From: Mycetohabitans rhizoxinica HKI 454
GTDB taxonomy: Bacteria; Pseudomonadota; Gammaproteobacteria; Burkholderiales; Burkholderiaceae
Length of the DNA: 50,515 nucleotides
Direction: 5' to 3'
Assembly (NCBI RefSeq): GCF_000198775.1
Contig: NC_014722.1
Span: 722,533-773,047, forward strand
The position numbers were made by a program, and so were the translations under genes. Positions 18,506 to 27,210 of the stretch are shown one piece after another (the first letter of the stretch is position 1; each line of letters begins with the position of its first letter). The notes under the pieces were generated by a model. That model had not been told where the DNA came from, searched no databases, and saw only the letters and a program-made list of their open reading frames with translations.

Positions 18506-19648
18506 ATGACTGTAAAGATTACAATCGACTGCATGGGAGGCGACCACGGTCCAACCGTGACGGTTCCCGCCGCGGTCAGTTTCGCACGTGCGCATCCGGA
18601 TGCGCAACTCGTGCTGGTGGGCTTGGACGACGCGATCCGCGCGCAGCTCAAGCGATGTAAGGCGCTCGACATGCCGACGCTGTCGATCGTCAATGCGAGC
18701 GAGATCGTCGCGATGGACGACTCCGTCGAGGTTGCGCTGCGCAAGAAGAAGGGCTCGTCGATGCGCGTCGCGTTGAACCTGGTGAAGGAGGGTCATGCGC
18801 AAGCCTGCATCTCGGCTGGTAACACCGGCGCGTTGATGGCGGTGTCGCGCTACGTGCTCAAGACGCTGGCCGGCATCGAGCGGCCGGCGATCGCGTTCGC
18901 CCTGCCAAACCAGCATGGCTACACGACAATGCTCGATTTGGGCGCGAATGTCGATTGTGAGCCGCAGCATTTGTTGCAATTCGCCGAGATGGGACACGCG
19001 CTGGTGTCTGCGATCGAGGGCAAGGATTGCCCGTCGATCGGGTTGCTGAACATCGGCGAAGAGGTGATCAAGGGCAACGAGATCATCAAGCGCGCTGGCG
19101 AATTGCTGCGCGCGAGCACGCTCAATTTCCGCGGCAATGTCGAGGGCAACGACATTTACAAGGGCACGGTCGATGTGATTGTTTGCGATGGCTTTGTCGG
19201 CAACGTCGCGTTGAAGACATCCGAAGGACTCGCGCGGATGCTGGCCGACATGATTCGCGAAGAGTTCAGTCGCTCGTGGGCCACGAAGCTGATGGCGCTG
19301 CTCGCGCTACCAGTGCTGTCGCGTTTCAAGAAGCGAGTCGATTCACGCCAGTACAATGGCGCCGCGCTGCTTGGCCTGCGCAACCTGGTGATCAAGAGTC
19401 ACGGTTCGGCAGATGCGTACGCGTTTGAGTGGGCGATCAAGCGTGGGTATGATGCCGTGAAAAATGGCGTTCTCGAGCGCCTGACGCGGGCGCTGGAGGA
19501 AAATGCCGACCCGCTCGCTCGCGCGGCCGACGCCGCCTTGGGTGAACCTGACGTGTCCGGCGTCGCACAAGCACTTTCCAATACGACCACCGGCGGCACT
19601 GCGGGATCCGCGTCTGAGCCGTTGGCCGCGCTCTCCTCGAAGGTATGA
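18506..19648 (+). CDS. plsX: Phosphate acyltransferase PlsX
   Basis: 380 residues. Converts acyl-ACP to acyl-phosphate, the acyl donor for PlsY in phospholipid synthesis. [16 protein letters not shown] is the typical start. Other family blocks are [50 protein letters not shown] and [18 protein letters not shown]. The last ~40 residues are a variable Ala/Ser/Thr-rich tail. Its stop overlaps the fabH start. Confidence 0.96.
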   Translation: MTVKITIDCMGGDHGPTVTVPAAVSFARAHPDAQLVLVGLDDAIRAQLKRCKALDMPTLSIVNASEIVAMDDSVEVALRKKKGSSMRVALNLVKEGHAQACISAGNTGALMAVSRYVLKTLAGIERPAIAFALPNQHGYTTMLDLGANVDCEPQHLLQFAEMGHALVSAIEGKDCPSIGLLNIGEEVIKGNEIIKRAGELLRASTLNFRGNVEGNDIYKGTVDVIVCDGFVGNVALKTSEGLARMLADMIREEFSRSWATKLMALLALPVLSRFKKRVDSRQYNGAALLGLRNLVIKSHGSADAYAFEWAIKRGYDAVKNGVLERLTRALEENADPLARAADAALGEPDVSGVAQALSNTTTGGTAGSASEPLAALSSKV

Positions 19649-20637
19649 TGGCTCATTCCACTATTTACTCGCGCGTGCTCGGTACCGGCAGCTACCTGCC
19701 GCCGACGCGTGTCACCAACCAGGCGCTGGCCGAGCGGCTCGCGCAGCAGGGGATCGAGACGAGCGATGAATGGATCATGGCGCGCACGGGTATTCATGCC
19801 CGTTATTTCGCGTCGCCCGAGCAAGCCACCAGCGACCTTGCACGGGTGGCCGCGCAGCGTGCGATCGCAGCAGCTGGCATCGATTTGCAGGCGATCGAGC
19901 TGATCATTGTCGCCACGTCGACACCAGACTTCGTGTTCCCGAGCACGGCCTGCCTGCTGCAGGACAAGCTCGGCATCCGCAACGGCGGCGCGGCATTCGA
20001 CGTGCAAGCGGTGTGTTCCGGGTTTGCCTATGCGCTGGCGGTGGCCGACGGGTTAATCCGCAGCGGCGCGCATCGCAACGCCTTGGTGATCGGTGCCGAA
20101 ACGTTTTCGCGGCTGCTCGATTTCAAGGATCGGACCACCTGCGTGCTGTTCGGCGATGGCGCTGGTGCCGTCGTGCTCGGCGCCTCGGATCAGCCAGGGC
20201 TGCTGGCGAGCGCGCTGCACGCGGACGGCAGCCACGCGCACATCCTATGCACGCCAGGCAACGTCAACGGCGGTGTGATCCAAGGGAGTGCATTTTTGCA
20301 CATGGACGGGCCCACGGTATTCAAACTCGCGGTGAACGTGCTCGAGGAGGTGGCGCTCGAAGCGCTGGCCAAGGCCGGCATGTCGGCGGACCAGGTCGAT
20401 TGGTTGATTCCGCATCAGGCCAATATCCGGATTATGCAGGGCACGTGTCGCAAGCTCGGGTTGCCATTGGAGCGCATGATCGTGACGGTCGGCGAGCATG
20501 GCAACACGTCGGCCGCATCGATTCCGCTCGCGCTGGACGTGGCGGTGCGGGACGGACGCATCAAGCCCGGCGACCGGGTACTGGTCGAGGGCGTTGGCGG
20601 TGGATTTACCTGGGGTGCGGCAGTCATCCGCATGTAG
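19645..20637 (+). CDS. fabH: 3-oxoacyl-ACP synthase III (FabH)
   Basis: 330 residues. Condenses acetyl-CoA with malonyl-ACP to start fatty acid synthesis. The catalytic triad is Cys124 (AVCSGF), His257 (IPHQAN) and Asn287 (HGNTSA). The [10 protein letters not shown] motif near residue 41 is also family-typical. Two adjacent ATGs (19645, 19648) are possible. An 80-base gap to fabD contains no clear terminator. Confidence 0.97.
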   Translation: MMAHSTIYSRVLGTGSYLPPTRVTNQALAERLAQQGIETSDEWIMARTGIHARYFASPEQATSDLARVAAQRAIAAAGIDLQAIELIIVATSTPDFVFPSTACLLQDKLGIRNGGAAFDVQAVCSGFAYALAVADGLIRSGAHRNALVIGAETFSRLLDFKDRTTCVLFGDGAGAVVLGASDQPGLLASALHADGSHAHILCTPGNVNGGVIQGSAFLHMDGPTVFKLAVNVLEEVALEALAKAGMSADQVDWLIPHQANIRIMQGTCRKLGLPLERMIVTVGEHGNTSAASIPLALDVAVRDGRIKPGDRVLVEGVGGGFTWGAAVIRM

Positions 20638-20717
20638 ATGCGTGTACAGCATGCGCAGGTGCGTGTTGCGCCGTCCGAGCGCATGCCGTTTCGCTGTTTT
20701 TTCTATTTGAGGACGAT

Positions 20718-21650
20718 ATGAAGTTCGCGTTCGTTTTCCCCGGACAAGGCTCGCAATCGATCGGCATGCTCGATGCATTTGGCGATCATCCTGTCGTGAA
20801 GGCGACGCTCGAGGAAGCGTCCGATGTGCTGAGCCAGGATATCGGCCGCCTGATCGCACAGGGGCCAGCCGACGAACTGAACCTGACCACCCATACGCAG
20901 CCCGTGATGCTCACCGCCGCCTACGCGATTTACCGCGTGTGGCAACAAGCCGGTGGCGTGGCACCGGCGGTCGTTGCTGGCCACAGCCTCGGCGAATACA
21001 CGGCACTGGTCGCTTCAGGCGCGATCACGTTTCGCGATGCGTTGCCGTTGGTGCGCTTTCGCGCGCAGGCGATGCAGCAAGCGGTGCCGGTCGGGGCCGG
21101 GGGGATGGCTGCGGTTTTGGGGCTGGATGATGACGCAGTGCGCGCCGCATGCTCGGAAGCGGGGTCGGCCGGCATCGTCGAGGCGGTCAACTTCAATGCG
21201 CCGGCGCAGGTTGTGATCGCCGGCCACAAGACGGCCGTGGATAAGGCATGTGAGATCGCCAAGGCCAAGGGCGCGAAGCGCGCGGTGTTGCTGCCGGTGT
21301 CGGCGCCGTTTCATTCGTCGCTACTCAAACCGGCGTCCGAGCGCCTGCGCGAATATCTGGCCGACGTCGACGTGTGCGCGCCGCAGATCCCGGTGGTCAA
21401 CAATATCGACGTGGCGATGGTGTCGGATCCGGCCGGCATCAAGGATGCGCTGGTGCGCCAGGCCGCCGGACCGGTACGCTGGGTCGAATGCGTGCGCGCG
21501 ATCGCCGCGCAGCAGATCACGCATGTGATTGAGTGCGGCCCTGGCAAGGTGTTGGCCGGGCTGACGCGGCGCATTGATGCCAACCTGGTGGGCGGCGCGA
21601 TCGTTGATCCGGCATCGCTCGACGATACGCTGAAACTGTTGCAGGGTTGA
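20718..21650 (+). CDS. fabD: Malonyl-CoA:ACP transacylase (FabD)
   Basis: 310 residues. Loads malonate onto ACP. It begins MKFAFVFPGQGSQ, with the nucleophile Ser90 in GHSLGEY and the catalytic His199 in SAPFHS. TGAGGA lies before ATG 20718; a longer open frame running back through fabH is discarded because it is out of frame with real fabH and lacks similarity. Confidence 0.97.
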   Translation: MKFAFVFPGQGSQSIGMLDAFGDHPVVKATLEEASDVLSQDIGRLIAQGPADELNLTTHTQPVMLTAAYAIYRVWQQAGGVAPAVVAGHSLGEYTALVASGAITFRDALPLVRFRAQAMQQAVPVGAGGMAAVLGLDDDAVRAACSEAGSAGIVEAVNFNAPAQVVIAGHKTAVDKACEIAKAKGAKRAVLLPVSAPFHSSLLKPASERLREYLADVDVCAPQIPVVNNIDVAMVSDPAGIKDALVRQAAGPVRWVECVRAIAAQQITHVIECGPGKVLAGLTRRIDANLVGGAIVDPASLDDTLKLLQG

Positions 21651-21699
21651 ATGCCGGGCTGTCAACGGGATTCATCATTCGATTCGGAGCCAAGACGAG

Positions 21700-22449
21700 A
21701 TGGAAAAATCGCTCGACAAACAGATTGCGCTGGTCACCGGCGCGTCGCGCGGCATTGGCCGTGCGATTGCGCTCGTGCTCGGGCGCGCCGGCGCGACGGT
21801 GATCGGCACCGCCACGTCCGACAAGGGGGCGGCGGCGATCAGTGACGCGTTGCACGCCGAAGGCATGGCCGGTCGCGGCGTGGTGCTGGACGTCAACGAC
21901 GGCCGCGCGGCCGATGCGCTGGTCGATTCAGTGGTCAAGGAGTTCGGAGCATTGAACATCCTAGTGAACAACGCCGGCATCACGCAGGACCAGCTTGCGA
22001 TGCGGATGAAGGACGACGAGTGGGACGCGGTGATCGACACCAACCTGAAGGCCGTGTTCCGCCTGTCGCGTGCCGTGCTGCGGCCGATGATGAAGGCGCG
22101 CGGCGGGCGCATCATCAGCATCACGTCCGTCGTCGGCTCGACCGGTAATCCGGGGCAGGTCAACTACGCAGCGGCCAAGGCGGGGGTAGCCGGCATGACG
22201 CGGGCGCTGGCGCGCGAGATCGGCAGCCGCAACATCACCGTCAACTGCGTGGCGCCGGGTTTCATCGACACGGATATGACCCGCGTGTTGCCCGAGGCGC
22301 AGCGCGCTGCGCTCGACGCGCAGATTCCATTAGGCCGGCTGGGTGCGCCGGAAGACGTCGCCCACGCGGTTGCATTCCTCGCTTCGGCGCAGGCGGGATA
22401 TATCACGGGCACGACGCTGCACGTCAACGGCGGCATGTACATGTCCTGA
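21700..22449 (+). CDS. fabG: 3-oxoacyl-ACP reductase (FabG)
   Basis: 249 residues. NADPH-dependent short-chain dehydrogenase reducing 3-oxoacyl-ACP. The Rossmann glycine motif is GASRGIG (residues ~14-20), followed by NNAG at ~90-93. The catalytic residues are Ser143, Tyr156 and Lys160 (YAAAK). The C-terminus GTTLHVNGGMYMS is typical. Between fabD and acpP as in E. coli. Confidence 0.96.
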   Translation: MEKSLDKQIALVTGASRGIGRAIALVLGRAGATVIGTATSDKGAAAISDALHAEGMAGRGVVLDVNDGRAADALVDSVVKEFGALNILVNNAGITQDQLAMRMKDDEWDAVIDTNLKAVFRLSRAVLRPMMKARGGRIISITSVVGSTGNPGQVNYAAAKAGVAGMTRALAREIGSRNITVNCVAPGFIDTDMTRVLPEAQRAALDAQIPLGRLGAPEDVAHAVAFLASAQAGYITGTTLHVNGGMYMS

Positions 22450-22529
22450 CGGGTGCCGGCTGCGCTTGCCGCGGTGCTTGCAAGGGTTGCGGCGAATCTG
22501 GTCGCGCGTCATTTTTTGCGGGACAAACC

Positions 22530-22538
22530 TGATAAAAT
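22530..22538 (+). promoter_or_regulatory. Extended -10 promoter candidate for acpP
   Basis: TGATAAAAT matches an extended -10 (TGn plus TAAAAT), 43 bases before the acpP ATG. No good -35 is seen, as is usual with extended -10 promoters. A separate acpP promoter would fit the very high ACP level in cells. Confidence 0.5.
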
Positions 22539-22581
22539 GCGCGCACTTGCATTTTTGAACTCATTTTCCCTGGAGGGGTGC

Positions 22582-22821
22582 ATGGACAACATCGAACAGC
22601 GCGTCAAGAAGATCGTCGCGGAACAGCTCGGCGTGGCTGACGCGGAAATCAAGAACGAGGCATCGTTCGTCAACGATTTGGGTGCGGATTCGCTGGACAC
22701 TGTCGAGCTTGTGATGGCGCTGGAAGACGAGTTCGGCATGGAGATTCCGGATGAGGAAGCCGAGAAGATCACGACGGTCCAGCAGGCAATCGACTACGCC
22801 CGGGCTAACGTCAAGGCCTGA
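22582..22821 (+). CDS. acpP: Acyl carrier protein
   Basis: 79 residues, strongly acidic. The phosphopantetheine attachment site is Ser37 in [17 protein letters not shown]. Carries growing acyl chains for the Fab enzymes encoded on either side; its activating enzyme AcpS is encoded at 35765-36256. TGGAGGGG provides a strong ribosome binding site. Confidence 0.98.
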   Translation: MDNIEQRVKKIVAEQLGVADAEIKNEASFVNDLGADSLDTVELVMALEDEFGMEIPDEEAEKITTVQQAIDYARANVKA

Positions 22822-22849
22822 GCGTCTGGGTTGACTGTCGCAGATCGCG

Positions 22850-22892
22850 GCCACAGGGCTCACGGGTTTCCGTGCGGCCGCTGTGGCTTTTT
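22850..22892 (+). terminator. Terminator or attenuator between acpP and fabF
   Basis: GCCACAG (22850-22856) pairs with CTGTGGC (22881-22887), and an inner CACGG/CCGTG stem (22861-22874) stacks within it. Five T follow directly. Position and shape suggest partial termination, letting acpP be expressed above fabF. Confidence 0.7.
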
Positions 22893-22924
22893 GATTTTCT
22901 GTTATTTATGAAAAAGGGAATATC

Positions 22925-24163
22925 GTGAGCCGTCGTCGTGTGGTAGTTACCGGCCTTGGGCTGATTTCGCCCGTTGGCAATAACGTTGCCGACGGTTGGG
23001 CGAACCTGATTGCTGGCAAATCGGGGATCGCGAATATCACGAAGTTTGACGCATCGAATTTTTCAACGCGTTTTGCCGGTGAAGTCAAGGGCTTCAATAT
23101 CGAGGACTACATGGCGGCCAAAGAGGCCCGTCACATGGATACGTTCATCCACTACGGCTTTGCGGCCGGCGTGCAAGCCATGACGGACGCGGGCATCGAC
23201 ACGGCAAGCGAGGATTTGGAGCGTATCGGTGTGGTCGTCGGCTCGGGCATTGGCGGCTTGCCGATGATCGAAGTCACGCAAACCGAGATGCTGAACCGAG
23301 GGCCACGGCGAATCTCTCCTTTCTTCGTCCCAGCCTCGATTATTAACATGATCTCCGGTCACCTGTCGATGCGCTACGGCCTCAAGGGGCCGAATCTGGC
23401 GATCGTGACCGCATGCACGACCGGCCTGCACTGCATTGGCGAGGCGGCGCGGTTGATCGAATACGGGGACGCCGACGTGATGCTGGCCGGCGGCGCAGAA
23501 GCGACCGTGTCGCCGCTGGGCATTGGCGGCTTTGCCGCCGCGCGCGCGCTGTCGCAGCGGAACGATGATCCAGCCACGGCTAGCCGTCCGTGGGACAAGG
23601 ACCGTGATGGCTTCGTGCTGGGCGAGGGCGCCGGCGTGATGGTGCTTGAGGAATACGAGCGCGCGAAGGCGCGTGGCGCGAGGATTTATGCTGAAGTTGC
23701 CGGCTATGGCATGAGTGCTGACGCATACCACATCACGGCGCCGCTCGAGGATGGCGACGGCGCGCGCCGCTGCATGCTGGCAGCGTTGAAGAACGCGCGC
23801 GTGAACTTGGATGAAGTTCACTACCTAAATGCGCATGGCACGTCGACGCCGTTGGGCGACCTGGCGGAGACCATCGGCATTAAGCGCGCGTTTGGCGACC
23901 ACGTCAAGCACATGGTCGTGAACTCGACAAAGTCGATGACCGGCCACCTACTGGGCGGCGCGGGCGGTCTGGAGTCGGTATTCACCGTGCTGGCGCTGCA
24001 TCACCAAGTATCGCCGCCGACGATCAACATTTTCAATCAGGATCCGCAGTGCGACCTGGATTACTGCGCGAATACTGCGCGGGAGATGAAGATCGATGTC
24101 GCGTTGAAGAACTCATTCGGCTTCGGCGGCACGAACGGTACGCTGGTGTTCAAGCGCGTCTGA
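22925..24163 (+). CDS. fabF: 3-oxoacyl-ACP synthase II (FabF)
   Basis: 412 residues. Elongates acyl-ACP. The Cys-His-His triad is Cys164 (TACTTG), His304 (NAHGTSTPLGD) and His341 (KSMTGHLLGGAGG). It starts with GTG 22925, with an AAAAGGGA sequence shortly upstream. Length matches the family. The stop overlaps the next ATG by one base. Confidence 0.97.
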   Translation: MSRRRVVVTGLGLISPVGNNVADGWANLIAGKSGIANITKFDASNFSTRFAGEVKGFNIEDYMAAKEARHMDTFIHYGFAAGVQAMTDAGIDTASEDLERIGVVVGSGIGGLPMIEVTQTEMLNRGPRRISPFFVPASIINMISGHLSMRYGLKGPNLAIVTACTTGLHCIGEAARLIEYGDADVMLAGGAEATVSPLGIGGFAAARALSQRNDDPATASRPWDKDRDGFVLGEGAGVMVLEEYERAKARGARIYAEVAGYGMSADAYHITAPLEDGDGARRCMLAALKNARVNLDEVHYLNAHGTSTPLGDLAETIGIKRAFGDHVKHMVVNSTKSMTGHLLGGAGGLESVFTVLALHHQVSPPTINIFNQDPQCDLDYCANTAREMKIDVALKNSFGFGGTNGTLVFKRV

Positions 24164-24681
24164 TGACGGATCGCGCCATCTTCGCGGGGCTGCGGCCCGC
24201 GCCGTCGCTGCACTCCAGCATCGCATCGGCGGCGCGCGACGACGCGATGGCTTTGCAGCGCTCGCCGATGCTTGCGGCGCTGGGCATGGTCTGCGCGGGT
24301 GCGTGCGCGCTGGCGGTGATGTTGGTGCTGGCGCCGCGCATCGGTTTCATCGCTGCCGCAGCGGCAGCGCTCGCGGTGGCGCTCGTATTGGCTGTTTTTT
24401 CGCAGTGGCAGGAGCGCATGAGGCCGATTGCGATCCAAGTCGGGCCGGATGGTGCGCTCACGTGGCATCGCCAGGGTGCGCCGGTGCGATATCACCGGAT
24501 CCTTGGGCACGCGCGTCCTGCTGCCGGCCTGTTGGTGCTACGCCTGGCGCCTGATGACGAGCGGGCGACGCGGCACAGTGCACGGTCGGGTTCGGTGCTG
24601 ATCGCGGCCGACGCAATCGAGCCGGCCCATTTCCGCGAGTTGGCGATCGCGCTGGCGCGTCAACGCCGGCGGCCCGGATGA
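24163..24681 (+). CDS. YgfX-like membrane protein, unassigned
   Basis: 172 residues. A polar N-terminal region, then two adjacent hydrophobic helices (about 30-57 and 60-82), then a soluble beta-rich C-terminal domain. The layout, with DGALTWHRQGAPVRY followed by VLIAADAIEPAHFRELAIAL, resembles YgfX/CptA (LWLAADSMDEAEWRDLRRIL in E. coli), which affects cell shape or division. That is my inference from recalled sequence, not a search. It overlaps fabF by one base and precedes rpoE. Confidence 0.6.
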   Translation: MTDRAIFAGLRPAPSLHSSIASAARDDAMALQRSPMLAALGMVCAGACALAVMLVLAPRIGFIAAAAAALAVALVLAVFSQWQERMRPIAIQVGPDGALTWHRQGAPVRYHRILGHARPAAGLLVLRLAPDDERATRHSARSGSVLIAADAIEPAHFRELAIALARQRRRPG

Positions 24682-24802
24682 GTTGTTGCACCGCAGCACG
24701 CCCGCGCGGCCCCTTGTAACCGTTGTAACGCTTGCCTGCCCACAGGGCGCTACAATAGGCGTCCTTTCGCGTCGCAATCTATACAGACAACGGATTTTTC
24801 AG

Positions 24803-25402
24803 GTGAGCGAAAAAGAAATCGACCAGGCGCTGGTCGAGCGCGTCCAGAAAGGCGATAAAGCCGCGTTCGAACTCCTGGTCGCCAAATACCACCGCAAGAT
24901 CATTAGGCTCATTTCGCGCCTCGTGCGCGACCCCGCAGAAGTCGAGGACGTCGCACAGGACGCGTTCATCAAGGCATATCGTGCGCTGCCGCAATTTCGC
25001 GGCGAGTCCGCGTTCTATACGTGGTTGTACCGGATAGCCGTCAACACCGCAAAAAATTACCTTGCGACGCAGGGCCGGCGTGCGCCGACGTCCACGGAAG
25101 CGGACGCGGAGGAGGCTGAAACTTTCTCCGATGCTGACCAACTAAGGGATATCAACACGCCTGAATCAGTGTTGATGAGCAAGCAGATCGCACAGACGGT
25201 CAACGCCGCGATGGCGCTATTGCCCGAGGAGCTGCGCACGGCGATCACGCTGCGCGAGATCGAGGGGCTGAGCTACGAGGAAATCGCCGAGATGATGGGT
25301 TGCCCAATCGGCACCGTTCGGTCGCGGATTTTTCGGGCTCGCGAAGCCATTGCGACAAGGTTGCGCCCGTTGCTGGATACCCCCGAAGGCAAGCGGTGGT
25401 AG
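24803..25402 (+). CDS. rpoE: Extracytoplasmic stress sigma factor RpoE
   Basis: 199 residues. Sigma-70 family group 4. Region 2 contains FELLVAKYHRKIIRLISRLVRD and DVAQDAFIKAYRAL. Region 4 has LREIEGLSYEEIAEMMGCPIGTVRSRIFRAREAI. Starts with GTG 24803, as in E. coli-like rpoE genes where MSE is the first triplet of residues. Followed by its anti-sigma factor gene rseA. Two TTGTAAC direct repeats (24714 and 24723) and a TACAAT (24751-24756) lie upstream; I could not identify a clear sigma-E type promoter. Confidence 0.95.
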   Translation: MSEKEIDQALVERVQKGDKAAFELLVAKYHRKIIRLISRLVRDPAEVEDVAQDAFIKAYRALPQFRGESAFYTWLYRIAVNTAKNYLATQGRRAPTSTEADAEEAETFSDADQLRDINTPESVLMSKQIAQTVNAAMALLPEELRTAITLREIEGLSYEEIAEMMGCPIGTVRSRIFRAREAIATRLRPLLDTPEGKRW

Positions 25403-25453
25403 TGGTAAGGGTCGAGCGGGGGCGACGGGGTTGTCAGTTAGATGGGGAGCATC

Positions 25454-26128
25454 ATGGAGTCGGTTCCATTGCAAATGAACGAGTCGGCGAGCCACATTTC
25501 GGTTGCCGAGCGTATTTCCGCCGCGCTGGATGGTGAGTTGCCGGAAGGTGGTGGGCACGCGGCGCGCGCGCGCGTGTCGCACAGGCTTGCCCAGTTTCTG
25601 TCGACGCTGGATGCTGACGGGCGGGCCTTGTGGACCGACTATCATCTGATTGGTGATGTGCTGCGTTCCGATGAATTGGCCGAGGATGCCGCGATGAGCG
25701 CGGCGTTCGTTGCCCGGTTTTCCGCGCGACTGGCCGAGGAGCCGCACGTGCTGGCGCCGTCGGCGTTGCAGACCAGCGTGCGGCGCACGCTGGCGTTACG
25801 GCGCCGCATGCTGCCCGTATTCGCGGTGGCCGCTGCCGCCGCGACGCTGAGCTGGGTGGTCGTGCCGCAACTGCAAGGCCTTGGCGGTGCGGACACGCCG
25901 GCACAAGTCGCTTCGGTTAGCGGCTCAGGTGTGGAGGCAATGCAACGCGTCGCATTGGCGTCCACGCCGATGAATGGCGGCGTGCCGCAGGACATCCAGG
26001 AGGCGAACATTGTTCGCGATGCGGATCTGGATCAATATTTGGCCGCGCACCAGCAATTCGCGCAGCAGCCGATGATCCAATCCACCACGCCTTTGATCCG
26101 TGCCGCCGCGGTTTCCGAGAGCAAATAA
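25454..26128 (+). CDS. rseA: Anti-sigma-E factor RseA/MucA family
   Basis: 224 residues. The N-terminal cytosolic domain (ERISAALDGELPE ... LWTDYHLIGDVLRSDELAED) binds RpoE. A membrane helix at ~120-140 (MLPVFAVAAAAATLSWVVV) is followed by a periplasmic part. Cleavage of such proteins by DegS- and RseP-type proteases releases RpoE. ATG 25454 is chosen over 25442 because GGGGAG lies just before it. Translation order rpoE-rseA-mucB-mucD supports the assignment. Confidence 0.9.
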   Translation: MESVPLQMNESASHISVAERISAALDGELPEGGGHAARARVSHRLAQFLSTLDADGRALWTDYHLIGDVLRSDELAEDAAMSAAFVARFSARLAEEPHVLAPSALQTSVRRTLALRRRMLPVFAVAAAAATLSWVVVPQLQGLGGADTPAQVASVSGSGVEAMQRVALASTPMNGGVPQDIQEANIVRDADLDQYLAAHQQFAQQPMIQSTTPLIRAAAVSESK

Positions 26129-26132
26129 TCTG

Positions 26133-27179
26133 ATGCAGCTTCAGCGGTCAAAAACAATCGATGCACGGGGGCGGCTGCGGGGAACGATGTTCGTCGCAGC
26201 CGTATTCATTTCGATGGTCTGCGCGGCCGTCCACGCTCAGCTGCGCACCGACGAGCCGCTCGTCGCGCGGCGCGAGGCGGCCAATTGGCTGAACCGGATC
26301 CACCAGGCAGCGCAGCAGCAGAGCTACGAAGGGATTTTCGTCTACCAGCGTGGTTCGGCGGTGCAGTCATCCAGTATCGTGCATTTCGCGGATCATGGTG
26401 ACGGCGAATATGAAAGGCTTGAAAGCCTGGACGGTAAGCCGCGCCGAATGCTGCGGCACAACGACGAGGTCTACACGTTCGTGCCCGAGCGCAAGCTGTG
26501 CGTGTTCGAGCATCGGCAGAACAGGGATGCGTTCCCCGCGTTGTTGTCCGCGAGCAGCGACCACGTATTGAGTGTCTACGATCCGCAACTGCTGGGGACC
26601 GACCGTGTCGCCGGACTGGACGCGACGGTGATCGAATTGCGTCCAAAGGACGCGCTGCGCTATACGTATAAGTTGTGGGCTGACCAGAAGACCGGCTTGC
26701 TGTTGCGCGAGCAGACGCTGGACAGCGACGGGCAGGTGCTCGAGCAGGTTGCCTTTTCGCAGGTCCGGCTCGGCGTGCCGGCGGGCCGCAACGCGATTGC
26801 CCAGGCCGTGCGCAACGCATCTGGTTGCGTGCGCCCCCCGGTGGAGCCAGTCAACATGGAAGCAGCGGGCTGGCAATTGCCGAATCAGATTCCCGGGTTT
26901 CGCAAGGTGCGGGAGCTACGTCGGCCGATGGCCGCACGCGATCCGTCGTCGTCGCCCATTGCCGTGGATCAGGCGGTGTTTTCTGATGGGCTTTGTGCGG
27001 TCTCGATTTTCGTCGAGCCATTCGAGCGCAATTCCCGCAAGGAAGGTTCGGGTGCGAGCGCAGCCACGCACATCCTAGTCAAGCGTCATGGTGATTATTG
27101 GATCACCGCGTTGGGTGAAGTACCGATGACGACGCTGCAACGGTTCACTTCTGCCATAGAATACAGGGCTCCTCGATAG
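26133..27179 (+). CDS. mucB: Periplasmic stress regulator MucB/RseB
   Basis: 348 residues with an N-terminal signal region (MFVAAVFISMVCAAVHAQ). The MucB/RseB LolA-like fold is seen in ANWLNRIHQAAQQQSYEGIFVYQRG and the KLWADQKTGLLLREQTLD block; the C-terminal domain ends with YWITALGEVPMTTLQRF. It binds the RseA periplasmic part and delays its cleavage. Begins 4 bases after the rseA stop. Confidence 0.92.
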   Translation: MQLQRSKTIDARGRLRGTMFVAAVFISMVCAAVHAQLRTDEPLVARREAANWLNRIHQAAQQQSYEGIFVYQRGSAVQSSSIVHFADHGDGEYERLESLDGKPRRMLRHNDEVYTFVPERKLCVFEHRQNRDAFPALLSASSDHVLSVYDPQLLGTDRVAGLDATVIELRPKDALRYTYKLWADQKTGLLLREQTLDSDGQVLEQVAFSQVRLGVPAGRNAIAQAVRNASGCVRPPVEPVNMEAAGWQLPNQIPGFRKVRELRRPMAARDPSSSPIAVDQAVFSDGLCAVSIFVEPFERNSRKEGSGASAATHILVKRHGDYWITALGEVPMTTLQRFTSAIEYRAPR

Positions 27180-27210
27180 TTCGCGCGGTCTCTTTCTTTT
27201 GGTCAACAAT

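Noticed and set aside
19770..20717. Long in-frame extension before fabD
   Set aside because: It is a shadow of fabH in another frame; FabD begins at MKFAFVFPGQ.
24683..24802. Longer RpoE starting at 24683
   Set aside because: The extra N-terminal residues do not match sigma factors, while GTG 24803 gives the usual MSEKEIDQ start.
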